A stretch of DNA of 64,000 nt from Shimia sp022448905 (GTDB taxonomy: Bacteria; Pseudomonadota; Alphaproteobacteria; Rhodobacterales; Rhodobacteraceae). Under the pieces are notes generated by a model, which searched no databases, was not told the DNA's origin, and saw nothing but the letters and a program-made list of their open reading frames with translations. Shown here piece after piece: positions 19,342-28,093 of this stretch (its first letter is position 1; every line of letters begins with the position of its first letter). The stretch is taken from contig NZ_CP138953.1 of the NCBI RefSeq assembly GCF_047126315.1, forward strand, positions 2,976,001 through 3,040,000, given 5' to 3'. Both the position numbers and the translations under genes were made by a program.

Positions 19342-19365
19342 AGAGGCTGGGCTTACCCAGCCTCT
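19342..19365. terminator. Bidirectional terminator between lipoprotein B and ntrX
   Basis: A perfect 10-bp stem (AGAGGCTGGG / CCCAGCCTCT) with the four-base loop CTTA. The ntrX stop codon lies in the loop. On the minus strand a TTTT run follows after a few bases; on the plus strand no clear T-run follows. It sits between converging genes and could serve both. Confidence 0.55.
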
Positions 19366-20774
19366 CGCGCTTCCTCTTCTTCACCAGTCACATGCGCCAC
19401 ACGTGTGCCTGCCTTGTTGGAGGTCACCACACCCAAAGACTTCAGCTTGCGGTGCAGTGCGCTGCGCTCCATGCCAACAAAGCTGGCAGTGCGGCTGATA
19501 TTGCCGCCAAACCGGTTTATCTGCGTCAGCAGGTACTCCCGCTCAAAGGCTTCCCGCGCCTCGCGCAATGGCAAGGTCGCCAACGCACCGGACAGCACGA
19601 CTCGCCCTTCTTCCGCTGGCGCATCGCTTTCCCCCGGCAACTCTCGGCACTCAATCGGCCCTTGCCCGTCACCTAGGATCAGCACCCGCTCAATCAAGTT
19701 CTTCAACTGACGCACATTGCCCGGCCACACCATGGTCTGCATCAACGCCGCCGCATCCGCGCTCAGCTCACGCAGCGGCAAACCCTGCGCATCATTCAGC
19801 CGCGCAAGGAAATAGGCCGCCAGGGCTGGAATATCCTCCCGCCGCTCTTCCAAAGACGGCACCGAGATCGGCACCACATTCAACCGGTGATACAACTCTT
19901 CCCGGAAAGTCCCCGCGTCAATCGCTTGTTTTAGGTTGCGGTTTGTCGAGGAAATCACCCGCAAATCAACCCGCACTTTCTTTGCGCCGCCCACACGGGT
20001 AAACTGCTGATCCACCAGCACCCGCAGGATTTTGCTCTGCGCTGCCAGCGGCATATCCGCCACTTCGTCAAAGTAGATCACGCCGCCGTTGGCCTGCTCC
20101 AACAGACCGGTCTCAACACCGCGCTCCGCGCTCTCGCGACCAAACAGGATCTCCTCCACCCGATCCGGGTCCATGCCGGCGCAAGACACCGTGACAAACG
20201 CCGCTCCCGCTCGGTTGGAATTCGCGTGAATGTAGCGCGCCGCCACATCCTTCCCGACTCCCGCCGGACCGGTCAGCATCACCCGTCCGTTGGAACGCGT
20301 GACCTTGTCCAACTGCGAAATCATGCCCCGGAAAGCGGCACTCTCGCCGATCAGCTCCGCTGGCTTGCTGTCCTGCCGCTTCAGCTCTGTGTTCTCACGG
20401 CGCAGGCGGCTGGTCTCCATCGCGCGTTTGATCACCACCAAAAGCTGGTCAATGTTGAACGGCTTCTCGATGAAATCATAAGCGCCCTGTTTGATCGCCG
20501 CGACCGCAATCTCAATGTTGCCATGCCCCGAGATGATCACCACCGGCACTTCCGGATAGTCGTTTTTCACTGCCTTTAGGATGTCTATGCCATCCATATT
20601 GCTGTCTTTGAGCCAGATATCGAGGATCATCAACGCCGGTTGCGCGCTGGTCACCTCCGCCATGGCGTCATCCGAGTTGCCCGCAAGCCGGGTGGTGTAG
20701 CCTTCGTCCTTCAAAATATCCGAAATCAACTCCCGGATATCGCGTTCGTCATCTACGATCAGGATGTCACTCAT
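19353..20774 (-). CDS. ntrX: Nitrogen-regulation response regulator NtrX
   Basis: A 473-residue AAA+ response regulator. The receiver has phosphoacceptor D52. The ATPase has Walker A GPAGVGKD (residues about 169-176) and a DEVADMP Walker B region, and the C-terminal Fis-like helix-turn-helix ends in MERSALHRKLKSLGV. The GAFTGA loop that contacts sigma-54 is absent; the region reads FGRESAERGVETGLLEQ instead. NtrX is known as the partner of NtrY, and in alphaproteobacteria controls nitrogen use, respiration and envelope genes. It overlaps the ntrY stop by 4 bp. Confidence 0.94.
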   Translation of the reverse strand: MSDILIVDDERDIRELISDILKDEGYTTRLAGNSDDAMAEVTSAQPALMILDIWLKDSNMDGIDILKAVKNDYPEVPVVIISGHGNIEIAVAAIKQGAYDFIEKPFNIDQLLVVIKRAMETSRLRRENTELKRQDSKPAELIGESAAFRGMISQLDKVTRSNGRVMLTGPAGVGKDVAARYIHANSNRAGAAFVTVSCAGMDPDRVEEILFGRESAERGVETGLLEQANGGVIYFDEVADMPLAAQSKILRVLVDQQFTRVGGAKKVRVDLRVISSTNRNLKQAIDAGTFREELYHRLNVVPISVPSLEERREDIPALAAYFLARLNDAQGLPLRELSADAAALMQTMVWPGNVRQLKNLIERVLILGDGQGPIECRELPGESDAPAEEGRVVLSGALATLPLREAREAFEREYLLTQINRFGGNISRTASFVGMERSALHRKLKSLGVVTSNKAGTRVAHVTGEEEEAREAG

Positions 20775-23035
20775 AATACTCGCTCGCTCTCTTTGGATTC
20801 CCTCACAGCCACAGCCTGCTGAGTCAGCGGCAGCCGAACTTCGGCCATCGCACCTGCGTCGGAATTGTTGTCAAACACCGGCGCATCCAGCAGCGCGAGC
20901 TGCCCGCCGTGTTCTTCGATGATCTTTTTCACAATCGGGAGACCAAGCCCCGTGCCCTTGTCCCGCGTGGTGACATAAGGCTCAAACAACCGCGCGCGGT
21001 CCTCCGGCAGACCAATGCCATTGTCCGCAATCCGCACCACCGCTTGATCCACGTCCCGGACCAAACTCACATGTATTTCCGGCACAAACCCGTCAGGTAC
21101 ACCTTTTTCTTGCAAGGTTTCAATGGCTTCTCCAGCGTTCTTGATCAAATTGGTCAAGGCCTGAGAAATCATCGTCGCATCCAGATCCGCCGCCATCGGC
21201 CCTTTGCAAATGTCCCGTTCAAACCGCACCTCTGGCTGCCCTGCCTCTTGCAAAAGCACGGCACCAGACACCAGTTCCACCACCTCAACCGACTTACGCT
21301 CCGGCTCAGGCATCCGCGCAAATTTGGAAAACTCATCCACAATCCGACGCAGGTCGTTAGTTTGGCGTACAATGACCTCGGTCATCTGCTCAAGCTGATC
21401 GCTCTCTTCGCCCACCTTGCTGGCAAATTTGCGCCGAATGCGCTCCGCACTCAGCTGGATGGGCGTCAGCGGGTTTTTGATCTCGTGCGCAATCCGACGC
21501 GCCACATCGCCCCAGGCCGCCATGCGCTGCGCCGTCACAAGGTCGGTCACATCGTCAAACGCCACCACATAGCCCTCAAGCGAGCCATCATCGCGCCGCC
21601 GGGTCGACATGCGCACCAAAAGGTTTTCCAACCGGCCAGACCGGCTGACCTTCACCTCTTCCTGCGCCACTTCTTTACCGCTGGATTGCAACTCTTCCAG
21701 CAAAGGTCCAAACTCCGGCACCGCCAGCGTCAGCGGCATCTCTTGCCGATCTTCGTCCCAATCCAACAGGCGCTGGGCGGAACGGTTCACAAAGGCCACC
21801 TTGCCTTCGCTGTCTAGCCCCACAACGCCAGAGGTCACGGAGCTCAACACCGAGTCAAACATCCGCCGCCGCCGATCAATCTGCCGGGTGTTGTCCAACA
21901 ACGTCTCGCGCTGCGCTTTCAACTGCCGCGTCATCTGGTTGAAGTACCGGCTCAGCATGGCGATTTCGTCGTCGCCATCCTCTTCGATAACCCGCACGTC
22001 TAGATCACCAGCACCCACGCGCTGCGCCGCGCCGGTCAACCGACCCACTGGCCGCGACAACCGTTCCGCAAACCACATGCCCATCCAGATCGCCGCCAAA
22101 ACAAGGATCAGCGCAAAACCCAAATAGATCATGCCAAACTCAAACAGCCGCTGCCCGCGCTCGCTTTCCAGCTGCGAATACAGCCGGGCACTGGCCTGCG
22201 TGTCGTCTAGAAGCTGGAAGATCTCAGCATCCACCTCGCGGCTAATATACAGGAACCGGTCCAGGAACGCGTCCAGCCGCACCAGCGCCCGCATCTCGTT
22301 GTTATCCAAATCGCGAATGATCACCGAGCCTTCGTCAATCGCCACCTGCATGTCCGCCTCAGAGGGCTTCTCATAATCAAACAGGTAGGACCGTTCGCCG
22401 CGCGCCTGAATCTCACCGGCACTGTCGATCACAAAGGCTTCTTTCAGACCGCGCTGAATTTGCACCTGACCAGAGGCCAGCAACACGCGCACTTCTCCGG
22501 CATCCAAACCAAAGCTGCGCCGCTTGTTCTCGTTGAGGAAGTCCGCCAGCAACCCGGCGTCTTCTTCCAGCCCTTCGATGTGTTCCTGCTCATAGGCCTG
22601 CGCCGCCGACAGGGAATTGCCAACAACCTGCCTCACCCGCTCACTGAACCAGCCTTCAAGACCGATGTTCAGCGTCAATCCAGCAAACACCGCCACGGTC
22701 ACCGCCGGCACCAACGCCAGGAGTGCAAAGGCCCCTGTCAGCCGCAAATGCAACCGTGAACCAACCGATTTTGCCCGTCGCGAAGCAATGGCCCGCATGA
22801 CGTTTTGCAACACCAAAGTTGCCACCACGAGCACATAGACAAGATCAGCTAAAAGAATCGCCCGCAGGCCGTTGGAAGACGCGCCAAGGTCAAACGGACC
22901 CAACACAAGGAAGGTCGCAAGCGCCAGTACCGGCCCCAGCACCACCAACCCCAAAGTTGCGGCATTCTGGACACGCCTCTGCCTGCGAAGACGCTGAAAA
23001 CGCGCCCAATGACTGGTCACTGTCCGGCTAGACAC
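20771..23035 (-). CDS. ntrY: Nitrogen-regulation sensor histidine kinase NtrY
   Basis: A 754-residue membrane sensor kinase. Hydrophobic helices near the N-terminus flank a large periplasmic domain with another helix before a HAMP domain (RVGAGDLDVRV). A PAS domain follows, then the histidine box with the phospho-histidine near residue 517 in RRIAHEIKNPL, and a HATPase with N and G boxes (NLIKNAGEAIE, DNGIGLPED, TGLGLPIVKKI). The start is a GTG at 23035, supported by GAGGAAG upstream. It phosphorylates NtrX, encoded directly after it. A 120-bp gap separates it from ntrC, so it may have its own promoter. Confidence 0.94.
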   Translation of the reverse strand: MSSRTVTSHWARFQRLRRQRRVQNAATLGLVVLGPVLALATFLVLGPFDLGASSNGLRAILLADLVYVLVVATLVLQNVMRAIASRRAKSVGSRLHLRLTGAFALLALVPAVTVAVFAGLTLNIGLEGWFSERVRQVVGNSLSAAQAYEQEHIEGLEEDAGLLADFLNENKRRSFGLDAGEVRVLLASGQVQIQRGLKEAFVIDSAGEIQARGERSYLFDYEKPSEADMQVAIDEGSVIIRDLDNNEMRALVRLDAFLDRFLYISREVDAEIFQLLDDTQASARLYSQLESERGQRLFEFGMIYLGFALILVLAAIWMGMWFAERLSRPVGRLTGAAQRVGAGDLDVRVIEEDGDDEIAMLSRYFNQMTRQLKAQRETLLDNTRQIDRRRRMFDSVLSSVTSGVVGLDSEGKVAFVNRSAQRLLDWDEDRQEMPLTLAVPEFGPLLEELQSSGKEVAQEEVKVSRSGRLENLLVRMSTRRRDDGSLEGYVVAFDDVTDLVTAQRMAAWGDVARRIAHEIKNPLTPIQLSAERIRRKFASKVGEESDQLEQMTEVIVRQTNDLRRIVDEFSKFARMPEPERKSVEVVELVSGAVLLQEAGQPEVRFERDICKGPMAADLDATMISQALTNLIKNAGEAIETLQEKGVPDGFVPEIHVSLVRDVDQAVVRIADNGIGLPEDRARLFEPYVTTRDKGTGLGLPIVKKIIEEHGGQLALLDAPVFDNNSDAGAMAEVRLPLTQQAVAVRESKESERVL

Positions 23036-23155
23036 CCGACTTCCTCAATTGATTTGGTGCCGCTCTCGCGGCCCACCGCCATATTCTGTGTCGCGTTCTA
23101 AGCCCCGACTCTTTTTCTCGGAGTGCGGCCCGCGCGCCACGCTTATGTGGCCTTT

Positions 23156-24520
23156 TTACATCAATTTGCGGCGGCGTGTCACGTGAATATCCAAATCCGT
23201 GATTTTTTTACGAAGCGTATTCCGGTTGATCCCCAACAAATCGGCACATTTCGCCTGATTGCCCCCTGTCGCATCCAAAGCGATCTCAATGAGAGGCAAT
23301 TCAATCTCCCGCAGGATTCGCGCGTAGAGCCCCGCCGGTGGCAGCATATTGCCATGCAGATCAAAATACCGCCGCAGATGCCGCGCCACAGAGGCCGACA
23401 GTTTTTCGCTGTCATCACCACCCAAAAGCGGCCCCGCCTGCGGCTGCGCCCCCAGCATCATTTCCGCCTCGCCGCGCGTGACCTCCTCGGCCTGCGCGGT
23501 CAGCACCAACCGCCGCACCGCGTTTTCCAACTGCCGCACATTGCCCGGCCAGCTATAGGCGCGGAACAACTCCATCGCCTCATCCGAGAACACCCGCATC
23601 GGCGCGCCTTCCCGCTCTGCCCGATTGAGGAAGTGCTCCACCAGCAACGGAATGTCGTCCACACGCTCGCGCAGTGCTGGCACATGGATCGCCGCGCCGT
23701 TCAAACGGTAATAGAGATCCTGTCGCACGGACCCACTGTCCATCGCTGCGTTCAAATTCACCTGGCTGGTCGCCATAAATCGCGGATTGTGCTCGCCGGG
23801 CGTGTCCATCATGCGCACAATGCGGGCCTGAACCTCGTCATCAATGTCGCCAATCTCGTCAAACAGAATGGTACCACCCTTGGCCTTGGCAAGAACCTTC
23901 GCAGGCCCCTCCAGATCACTCAAATCCGCCGCATTGACCACCACAAACGGAAGGTTCCGGCGATCCGAGAAGTCGTGTATCTCTTTCGCAATCAAGGACT
24001 TGCCCGTTCCACTTTCGCCAGAAATCAACACCGGTAAATCGGTGTTCATCACCCGCGCCACCAAGCGATAGAGCGCCTGCATCGCCGGTGTGCGCCCCAC
24101 CAGAGGCAGCTCATCCGGCCGCTCATCTTCCGCCACCGGCGCAGACGGCGCCCGCCGCTTCTGCTCCAGCGCCTTACCCGTGCGCTTCATCAGATCTGGC
24201 AGGTCAAACGGCTTGGGCAGATAGTCATACGCCTCGGCCTCTGCGGCTTGAATGGCCGTCATGATGGTGTTCTGCGCCGAGATCACGATCACTGGCAGGC
24301 CAGGGCGATCCTCGGAAATCTTCGGCAGCATCTCCAGGCCATTGCCATCTGGCATCATCACATCGGTGATCACCACATCGCCTTTGCCTTCGCCAACCCA
24401 GCGCATCAGTGTGGTCAGAGACGACGTGGCATGCACCTTGCATCCCGCCCGCGTGAGTGCCTGCGTCAAAACCGTGCGGATTGTGCGATCATCATCTGCA
24501 ACCAGAACCGTGCCATCCAT
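23156..24520 (-). CDS. ntrC: Nitrogen-regulation response regulator NtrC, GAFTGA-less type
   Basis: A 454-residue enhancer-binding-type regulator. The receiver has D53 in TDVMMPDG. The AAA+ domain has Walker A GESGTGKS (168-175) and Walker B LFDEIGDI (219-226). The Fis-type helix-turn-helix is at about 405-450. The segment between these Walker motifs is shortened and has no GAFTGA, the loop that engages sigma-54. Rhodobacter capsulatus NtrC also lacks this motif and works with housekeeping RNA polymerase. NtrC activates genes for nitrogen scavenging when NtrB phosphorylates it. Its ATG shares one base with the ntrB stop. Confidence 0.95.
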   Translation of the reverse strand: MDGTVLVADDDRTIRTVLTQALTRAGCKVHATSSLTTLMRWVGEGKGDVVITDVMMPDGNGLEMLPKISEDRPGLPVIVISAQNTIMTAIQAAEAEAYDYLPKPFDLPDLMKRTGKALEQKRRAPSAPVAEDERPDELPLVGRTPAMQALYRLVARVMNTDLPVLISGESGTGKSLIAKEIHDFSDRRNLPFVVVNAADLSDLEGPAKVLAKAKGGTILFDEIGDIDDEVQARIVRMMDTPGEHNPRFMATSQVNLNAAMDSGSVRQDLYYRLNGAAIHVPALRERVDDIPLLVEHFLNRAEREGAPMRVFSDEAMELFRAYSWPGNVRQLENAVRRLVLTAQAEEVTRGEAEMMLGAQPQAGPLLGGDDSEKLSASVARHLRRYFDLHGNMLPPAGLYARILREIELPLIEIALDATGGNQAKCADLLGINRNTLRKKITDLDIHVTRRRKLM

Positions 24521-25605
24521 CAGAGGCTCTCCTCATATGCTTTGAGTGTGTCTTTGCTTGCCCGCGGAAGCGAGAGTTTGAACACCGTGCGCCCGGGCAC
24601 GGAATCCACTGTGATCATGCCGCCATGATCGGAAATGATTTTGCTGACCAAGGCGAGGCCCAGCCCGGTGCCGTTTTCCCGACCGGAGACAAAGGGATCA
24701 AACACGTCCCCCTTGAGGTCATCCGGCAGGCCAGGCCCATCATCAATGATCTCAATTTGCAATGGCAACGGCTGCCCGGTGCCATCCGCCCGCCGCAGAC
24801 GGAAGCTGTGCTCGTAGTAAGTCCGAATGCGAATTATGCCAGACTTTCCAGCCGCTTCGCTAGCGTTCTTCAGGAGATTCAAAACCACTTGCAGCAGTTG
24901 GTCTGCATCTCCCTCAGCAGGCGGCAAGGACGGATCATAGTCCTCGATAATCTGCATATGCGCACCATAGCTCACCAGCGCAGAGCGCCGCGCACGGTCC
25001 AGCACATCGTGGATGTTCACCGGCTTGCGCTGCGGCAGCGACAAATTGCCGAACTGCTCCACCTGCTCCAGCAGCTTCACAATCCGGCGGCTTTCCTCAA
25101 CGATGAGGTCGGTCAGCTCCAGATCATCCGGGCTCAAGTTCATCGACAAAAGCTGCGCCGCGCCGGTGATCCCCGCCAAGGGGTTCTTGATCTCATGCGC
25201 CAGCATCTCCGCCATGCCAATTGCCGATTTGGCCGAGGATTTCACCGAATGGCTGCGGGTCATCCGTCCGGCCAATTCCCGACTGGAGATCAGGAACAAC
25301 ATCTCCCCCGGCGCATCTGCCAGCGGCGCGATCTGCAGGTTACACTGCACCGGAGGTCCGTCGCCTGTGCCAATGTCCGCATCATTCACAAACAGCGGCG
25401 TGCCGTGTTCCCGCGCCCGGTGAAACGCTTCCTCAAGCGGCGCATCAATCATCACCTTGTCCCAGATCGGCTGCCCCACCATGGACTTGGAGGAGGCATT
25501 CAAAAACATCTCCGCCGCTGGATTGATCCGCAGGATCACATCGGTTTCGTCCACCACCAGCGCGGGCACCGGCAAGCTGCTCCAAATCGGGTTCTGCGCG
25601 CTCAT
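24520..25605 (-). CDS. ntrB: Nitrogen-regulation sensor histidine kinase NtrB
   Basis: A 361-residue soluble kinase. A PAS domain at residues about 10-105 is followed by the histidine box with H137 in LAHEIKNPLAG and a HATPase with N box NLLKNASEA and G boxes DGPGLPDD and GTGLGLALVSKI. No transmembrane segment is present. It phosphorylates or dephosphorylates NtrC under control of PII. The start overlaps the dusB stop by 4 bp, so dusB-ntrB-ntrC form one operon, as in Rhodobacter. Confidence 0.95.
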   Translation of the reverse strand: MSAQNPIWSSLPVPALVVDETDVILRINPAAEMFLNASSKSMVGQPIWDKVMIDAPLEEAFHRAREHGTPLFVNDADIGTGDGPPVQCNLQIAPLADAPGEMLFLISSRELAGRMTRSHSVKSSAKSAIGMAEMLAHEIKNPLAGITGAAQLLSMNLSPDDLELTDLIVEESRRIVKLLEQVEQFGNLSLPQRKPVNIHDVLDRARRSALVSYGAHMQIIEDYDPSLPPAEGDADQLLQVVLNLLKNASEAAGKSGIIRIRTYYEHSFRLRRADGTGQPLPLQIEIIDDGPGLPDDLKGDVFDPFVSGRENGTGLGLALVSKIISDHGGMITVDSVPGRTVFKLSLPRASKDTLKAYEESL

Positions 25606-26612
25606 GCCGCCTCTCCATCGCTTGGGATGTCGTTTGTGGGCACCAGGGCATCGACCAAAAGCGCCATCACTTCGTCTGTGTCGCGGCTGGTCTGCACCCT
25701 ACGGCGCAACACGGCCTCTGTGCCCACATGATCCATGTACCACCCCAGATGTTTGCGGGCGACGCGCAGCCCCAAATCCACGCCGTAAAACGACAGCATC
25801 GCGTCATAGTGCCCCTGCACCATCTCCACCAAAGCCTGCCCTCTGGGCTCTTCTGGCGCGTCACCGCCAAACAGCTCCGCCGCCATCTGCGCCAGCAACC
25901 ATGGCTTTCCTTGTGCCCCGCGCCCCACCATGACGCCATCTGCGCCGGACGCCGCCAGCGCCGCTTTGGCTGTGGCCACATCCACAATGTCGCCATTGGC
26001 AATCACCGGGATCGACACAACGTCCTTCACGCCTTTGATCGCCGCCCAATCCGCGGACCCTTTGTAAAACTGACACCGCGTGCGCCCGTGAATGGTCAAC
26101 ATCTGAACACCGGCGTTTTCCGCCCGCTGCGCCAGCTCCGGCGCATTTAGCATATTGTCGTCCCACCCCAGCCGCGTCTTGAGCGTCACCGGAATCTCCA
26201 CCGCGCCCACAACCGCCTCGATCAGCGTCAGCGCGTGGTCCAAATCTTTCATCAAGGCTGATCCGCTGGCTCCGGCCCCACTGGCGCTGGTCACCTTCTT
26301 CGCCGGACAGCCCATGTTGATGTCAATCAACGTGGCGCCATTGGCCTCCACCTGCCGGGCCGCTTCTGCCATCCAATGCGCCTCGCGCCCGGCAAGCTGC
26401 ACCGATGTGGTGGCGTCCCCGAATCCCAGTTCCGCCCGCTCACGCACACCTGGCTTGGCCTGCACCATCTCCTGACTTGCGACCATCTCGCTCACCACCA
26501 ATCCAGCGCCAAAACTGCCCACCAGATCGCGGAACGGGCGATCGGTGATTCCCGCCAGCGGCGCCAGAAAAACAGGGGGTGTCAGAGTGAGATGTGCGAC
26601 TTGAACGGTCAC
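25602..26612 (-). CDS. dusB: tRNA-dihydrouridine synthase DusB (NifR3)
   Basis: A 336-residue FMN enzyme that reduces uridines in tRNA to dihydrouridine. It has the LAPLAGITDRPFR opening, the catalytic cysteine in NMGCPAKKV, and the downstream IPVIANGDI and GRGAQGKPWL phosphate-binding region. Historically this gene was called nifR3 because it precedes ntrBC. The start is a GTG at 26612 with AAGGA upstream. It is the first gene of the dusB-ntrBC operon, so the promoter must lie in the gap that follows towards pgpA. Confidence 0.95.
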   Translation of the reverse strand: MTVQVAHLTLTPPVFLAPLAGITDRPFRDLVGSFGAGLVVSEMVASQEMVQAKPGVRERAELGFGDATTSVQLAGREAHWMAEAARQVEANGATLIDINMGCPAKKVTSASGAGASGSALMKDLDHALTLIEAVVGAVEIPVTLKTRLGWDDNMLNAPELAQRAENAGVQMLTIHGRTRCQFYKGSADWAAIKGVKDVVSIPVIANGDIVDVATAKAALAASGADGVMVGRGAQGKPWLLAQMAAELFGGDAPEEPRGQALVEMVQGHYDAMLSFYGVDLGLRVARKHLGWYMDHVGTEAVLRRRVQTSRDTDEVMALLVDALVPTNDIPSDGEAA

Positions 26613-26980
26613 GTGCCTAATCCTTGTGCAGTGCCCTCGGCGTATCTGACCTCTTGGTCAAACTCAAACAAATCACCGGGGATTTTGGTCATTATTGTAG
26701 CAGTTTTTGGCGTATGCTCAAAAAATAAGCAGGCAACAAGGGTCAATTGCCACTCCGACGTGCAGGTTCTACATACACCCGCGCGCCAGCACACACCAAA
26801 AGCCCCCGGCCATTCTCCGGCGGAGACACGCCGACCTACGGCTGGAAAGTCTGCAAAAGCACCGCCGCACGGCCTTGGCCAATGCCCAAGCAGTCTGCTA
26901 AAGCCAAAACGAGCAAAAATTGGCATTTCTGCCCGCACATAAGGACTTGCCGCAATCACAACGGCAGCATTGGAGAGAGC
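26613..26980. other. Intergenic region between divergent dusB and pgpA
   Basis: About 370 bp without a convincing gene. Open frames here lack a start signal or any recognisable motif. It must carry the promoters of the dusB-ntrBC and pgpA-cinA operons. I see no clear hairpin, repeat or operator. Confidence 0.6.
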
Positions 26981-27463
26981 ATGATCCGCATGATCACAAC
27001 ATTCTTTGGCGTCGGCCGCCTGCCCGCCGCTCCTGGCACCTGGGGCTCTTTGGCCGCCCTGATCATCGGCTGGGCTGCGGCGCATTTTGTCGGTGTCTGG
27101 CTGCTGGCCATCCTCACCGCGCTCGCTATTGTGGTCGGCATGTGGGCCTGTATCCTGGATCTGGCGGATCGCCCCACCGAAGATCCTTCCGAAATTGTGA
27201 TCGACGAAGTCGCTGGCATGTGGATTGCCCTGCTGTTCCCTGCCGTGGCCTTTGCCATGCGCGATATGTCCATGGTTTGGCCCGGCCCAGTTGCCGCCTT
27301 CCTATTTTTCCGACTCTTTGACATTAAGAAACCCTGGCTGGTGGGCAAAGCCGACCAACGCCACGACCCCATCGGCGTTATGCTGGATGACATCTGGGCC
27401 GGTCTGTTTGCGGGCCTCGCCACCCTGGCCGCCGCGGCGCTCTATCATATCGTGTTGATCTGA
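26981..27463 (+). CDS. pgpA: Phosphatidylglycerophosphatase A
   Basis: A 160-residue membrane enzyme that dephosphorylates phosphatidylglycerophosphate to phosphatidylglycerol. The N-terminal GVGRLPAAPGTWGSL and the acidic motif EIVIDEVAGMW are the family signatures, and three to four hydrophobic helices follow. The ATG at 26981 has GGAGAG just upstream; the longer open frame gives no family sequence. It overlaps cinA (TGATG). Confidence 0.93.
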   Translation: MIRMITTFFGVGRLPAAPGTWGSLAALIIGWAAAHFVGVWLLAILTALAIVVGMWACILDLADRPTEDPSEIVIDEVAGMWIALLFPAVAFAMRDMSMVWPGPVAAFLFFRLFDIKKPWLVGKADQRHDPIGVMLDDIWAGLFAGLATLAAAALYHIVLI

Positions 27464-27936
27464 TGGTGGACGTCGCACACCTCCTGCAAGCCTGCCGTGA
27501 CGCCAACCTGCGCGTAGCGACAGCCGAAAGCTGCACTGCAGGTATGGTCGCTGCCGCCCTGACCGACATCGCAGGCAGCTCGGACGTCTTTGAACGCGGA
27601 TTTTTGACCTACACCAACCTTGCCAAAACCGAGATGCTTGGCGTGCGCGAGGCCACTCTGGCCGCTGTTGGGGCCGTAAGTGAAGAGGTCGCACGGGAAA
27701 TGGCGCTCGGCGCTCTGGTGAATTCTGACGCACAATTGTCCGTCTCCATCACCGGCATTGCTGGCCCGGGCGGCTCGGAGTTCAAACCCGAGGGTCGTGT
27801 CTGTTTTGGCATCGCCACGCGAACCGACTGCACCACAGAAACCGTCGAATTTGGCGCGCTGGGCCGCAAAAACGTGCGAGAAGCGGCGCGGAATCACGCT
27901 TTGGCGCTGCTTTTTAAGGCTGCCTGCGCAAAGTGA
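27463..27936 (+). CDS. CinA C-terminal-domain protein (nicotinamide-nucleotide amidase type)
   Basis: A 157-residue protein matching the stand-alone C-terminal domain of CinA (PncC family). The motif ATAESCTAGMVAAALTDIAG is typical, and GIAGPGG occurs later. The family deamidates nicotinamide mononucleotide in NAD recycling. The N-terminal CinA domain is absent, as in PncC. It is coupled to pgpA through a one-base overlap and followed by a terminator. Confidence 0.9.
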   Translation: MVDVAHLLQACRDANLRVATAESCTAGMVAAALTDIAGSSDVFERGFLTYTNLAKTEMLGVREATLAAVGAVSEEVAREMALGALVNSDAQLSVSITGIAGPGGSEFKPEGRVCFGIATRTDCTTETVEFGALGRKNVREAARNHALALLFKAACAK

Positions 27937-27945
27937 CGCCATTTT

Positions 27946-27978
27946 AGGCGGCACCCCACGTTTTCCGCCTATTTTTTA
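27946..27978 (+). terminator. Terminator of pgpA-cinA
   Basis: Stem AGGCGG (27946-27951) / CCGCCT (27965-27970) with a 13-base loop, followed by ATTTTTTAT. It starts just after the cinA stop. Confidence 0.6.
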
Positions 27979-28043
27979 TACAGCTTGCAAAATGCCCTGA
28001 TTTAAGGCGCTTTGAAGACCCTTCAGCCTTTGTTCTGTGCAGT

Positions 28044-28065
28044 TTTTCCGCTTTTTGGCGGAAAA
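28044..28065 (+). promoter_or_regulatory. Hairpin in the leader region of amt
   Basis: An 8-bp perfect stem TTTTCCGC / GCGGAAAA with the loop TTTTTG, ending 28 bases before the amt start codon. There is no T-run after it. It could affect translation or transcript stability, or be a remnant of an operator. Confidence 0.4.
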
Positions 28066-28093
28066 CCACCACTCACGGGACAAGGAAAGAAAT

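Noticed and set aside
23136..23157. Hairpin plus T-run between ntrC and ntrY on the plus strand
   Set aside because: The T-run is on the plus strand, where no gene ends; on the transcribed minus strand no T-run follows.
26613..26980. Possible remnant of ispDF or another gene between dusB and pgpA
   Set aside because: No translated frame shows IspD or IspF motifs; the region is best left as promoter DNA.
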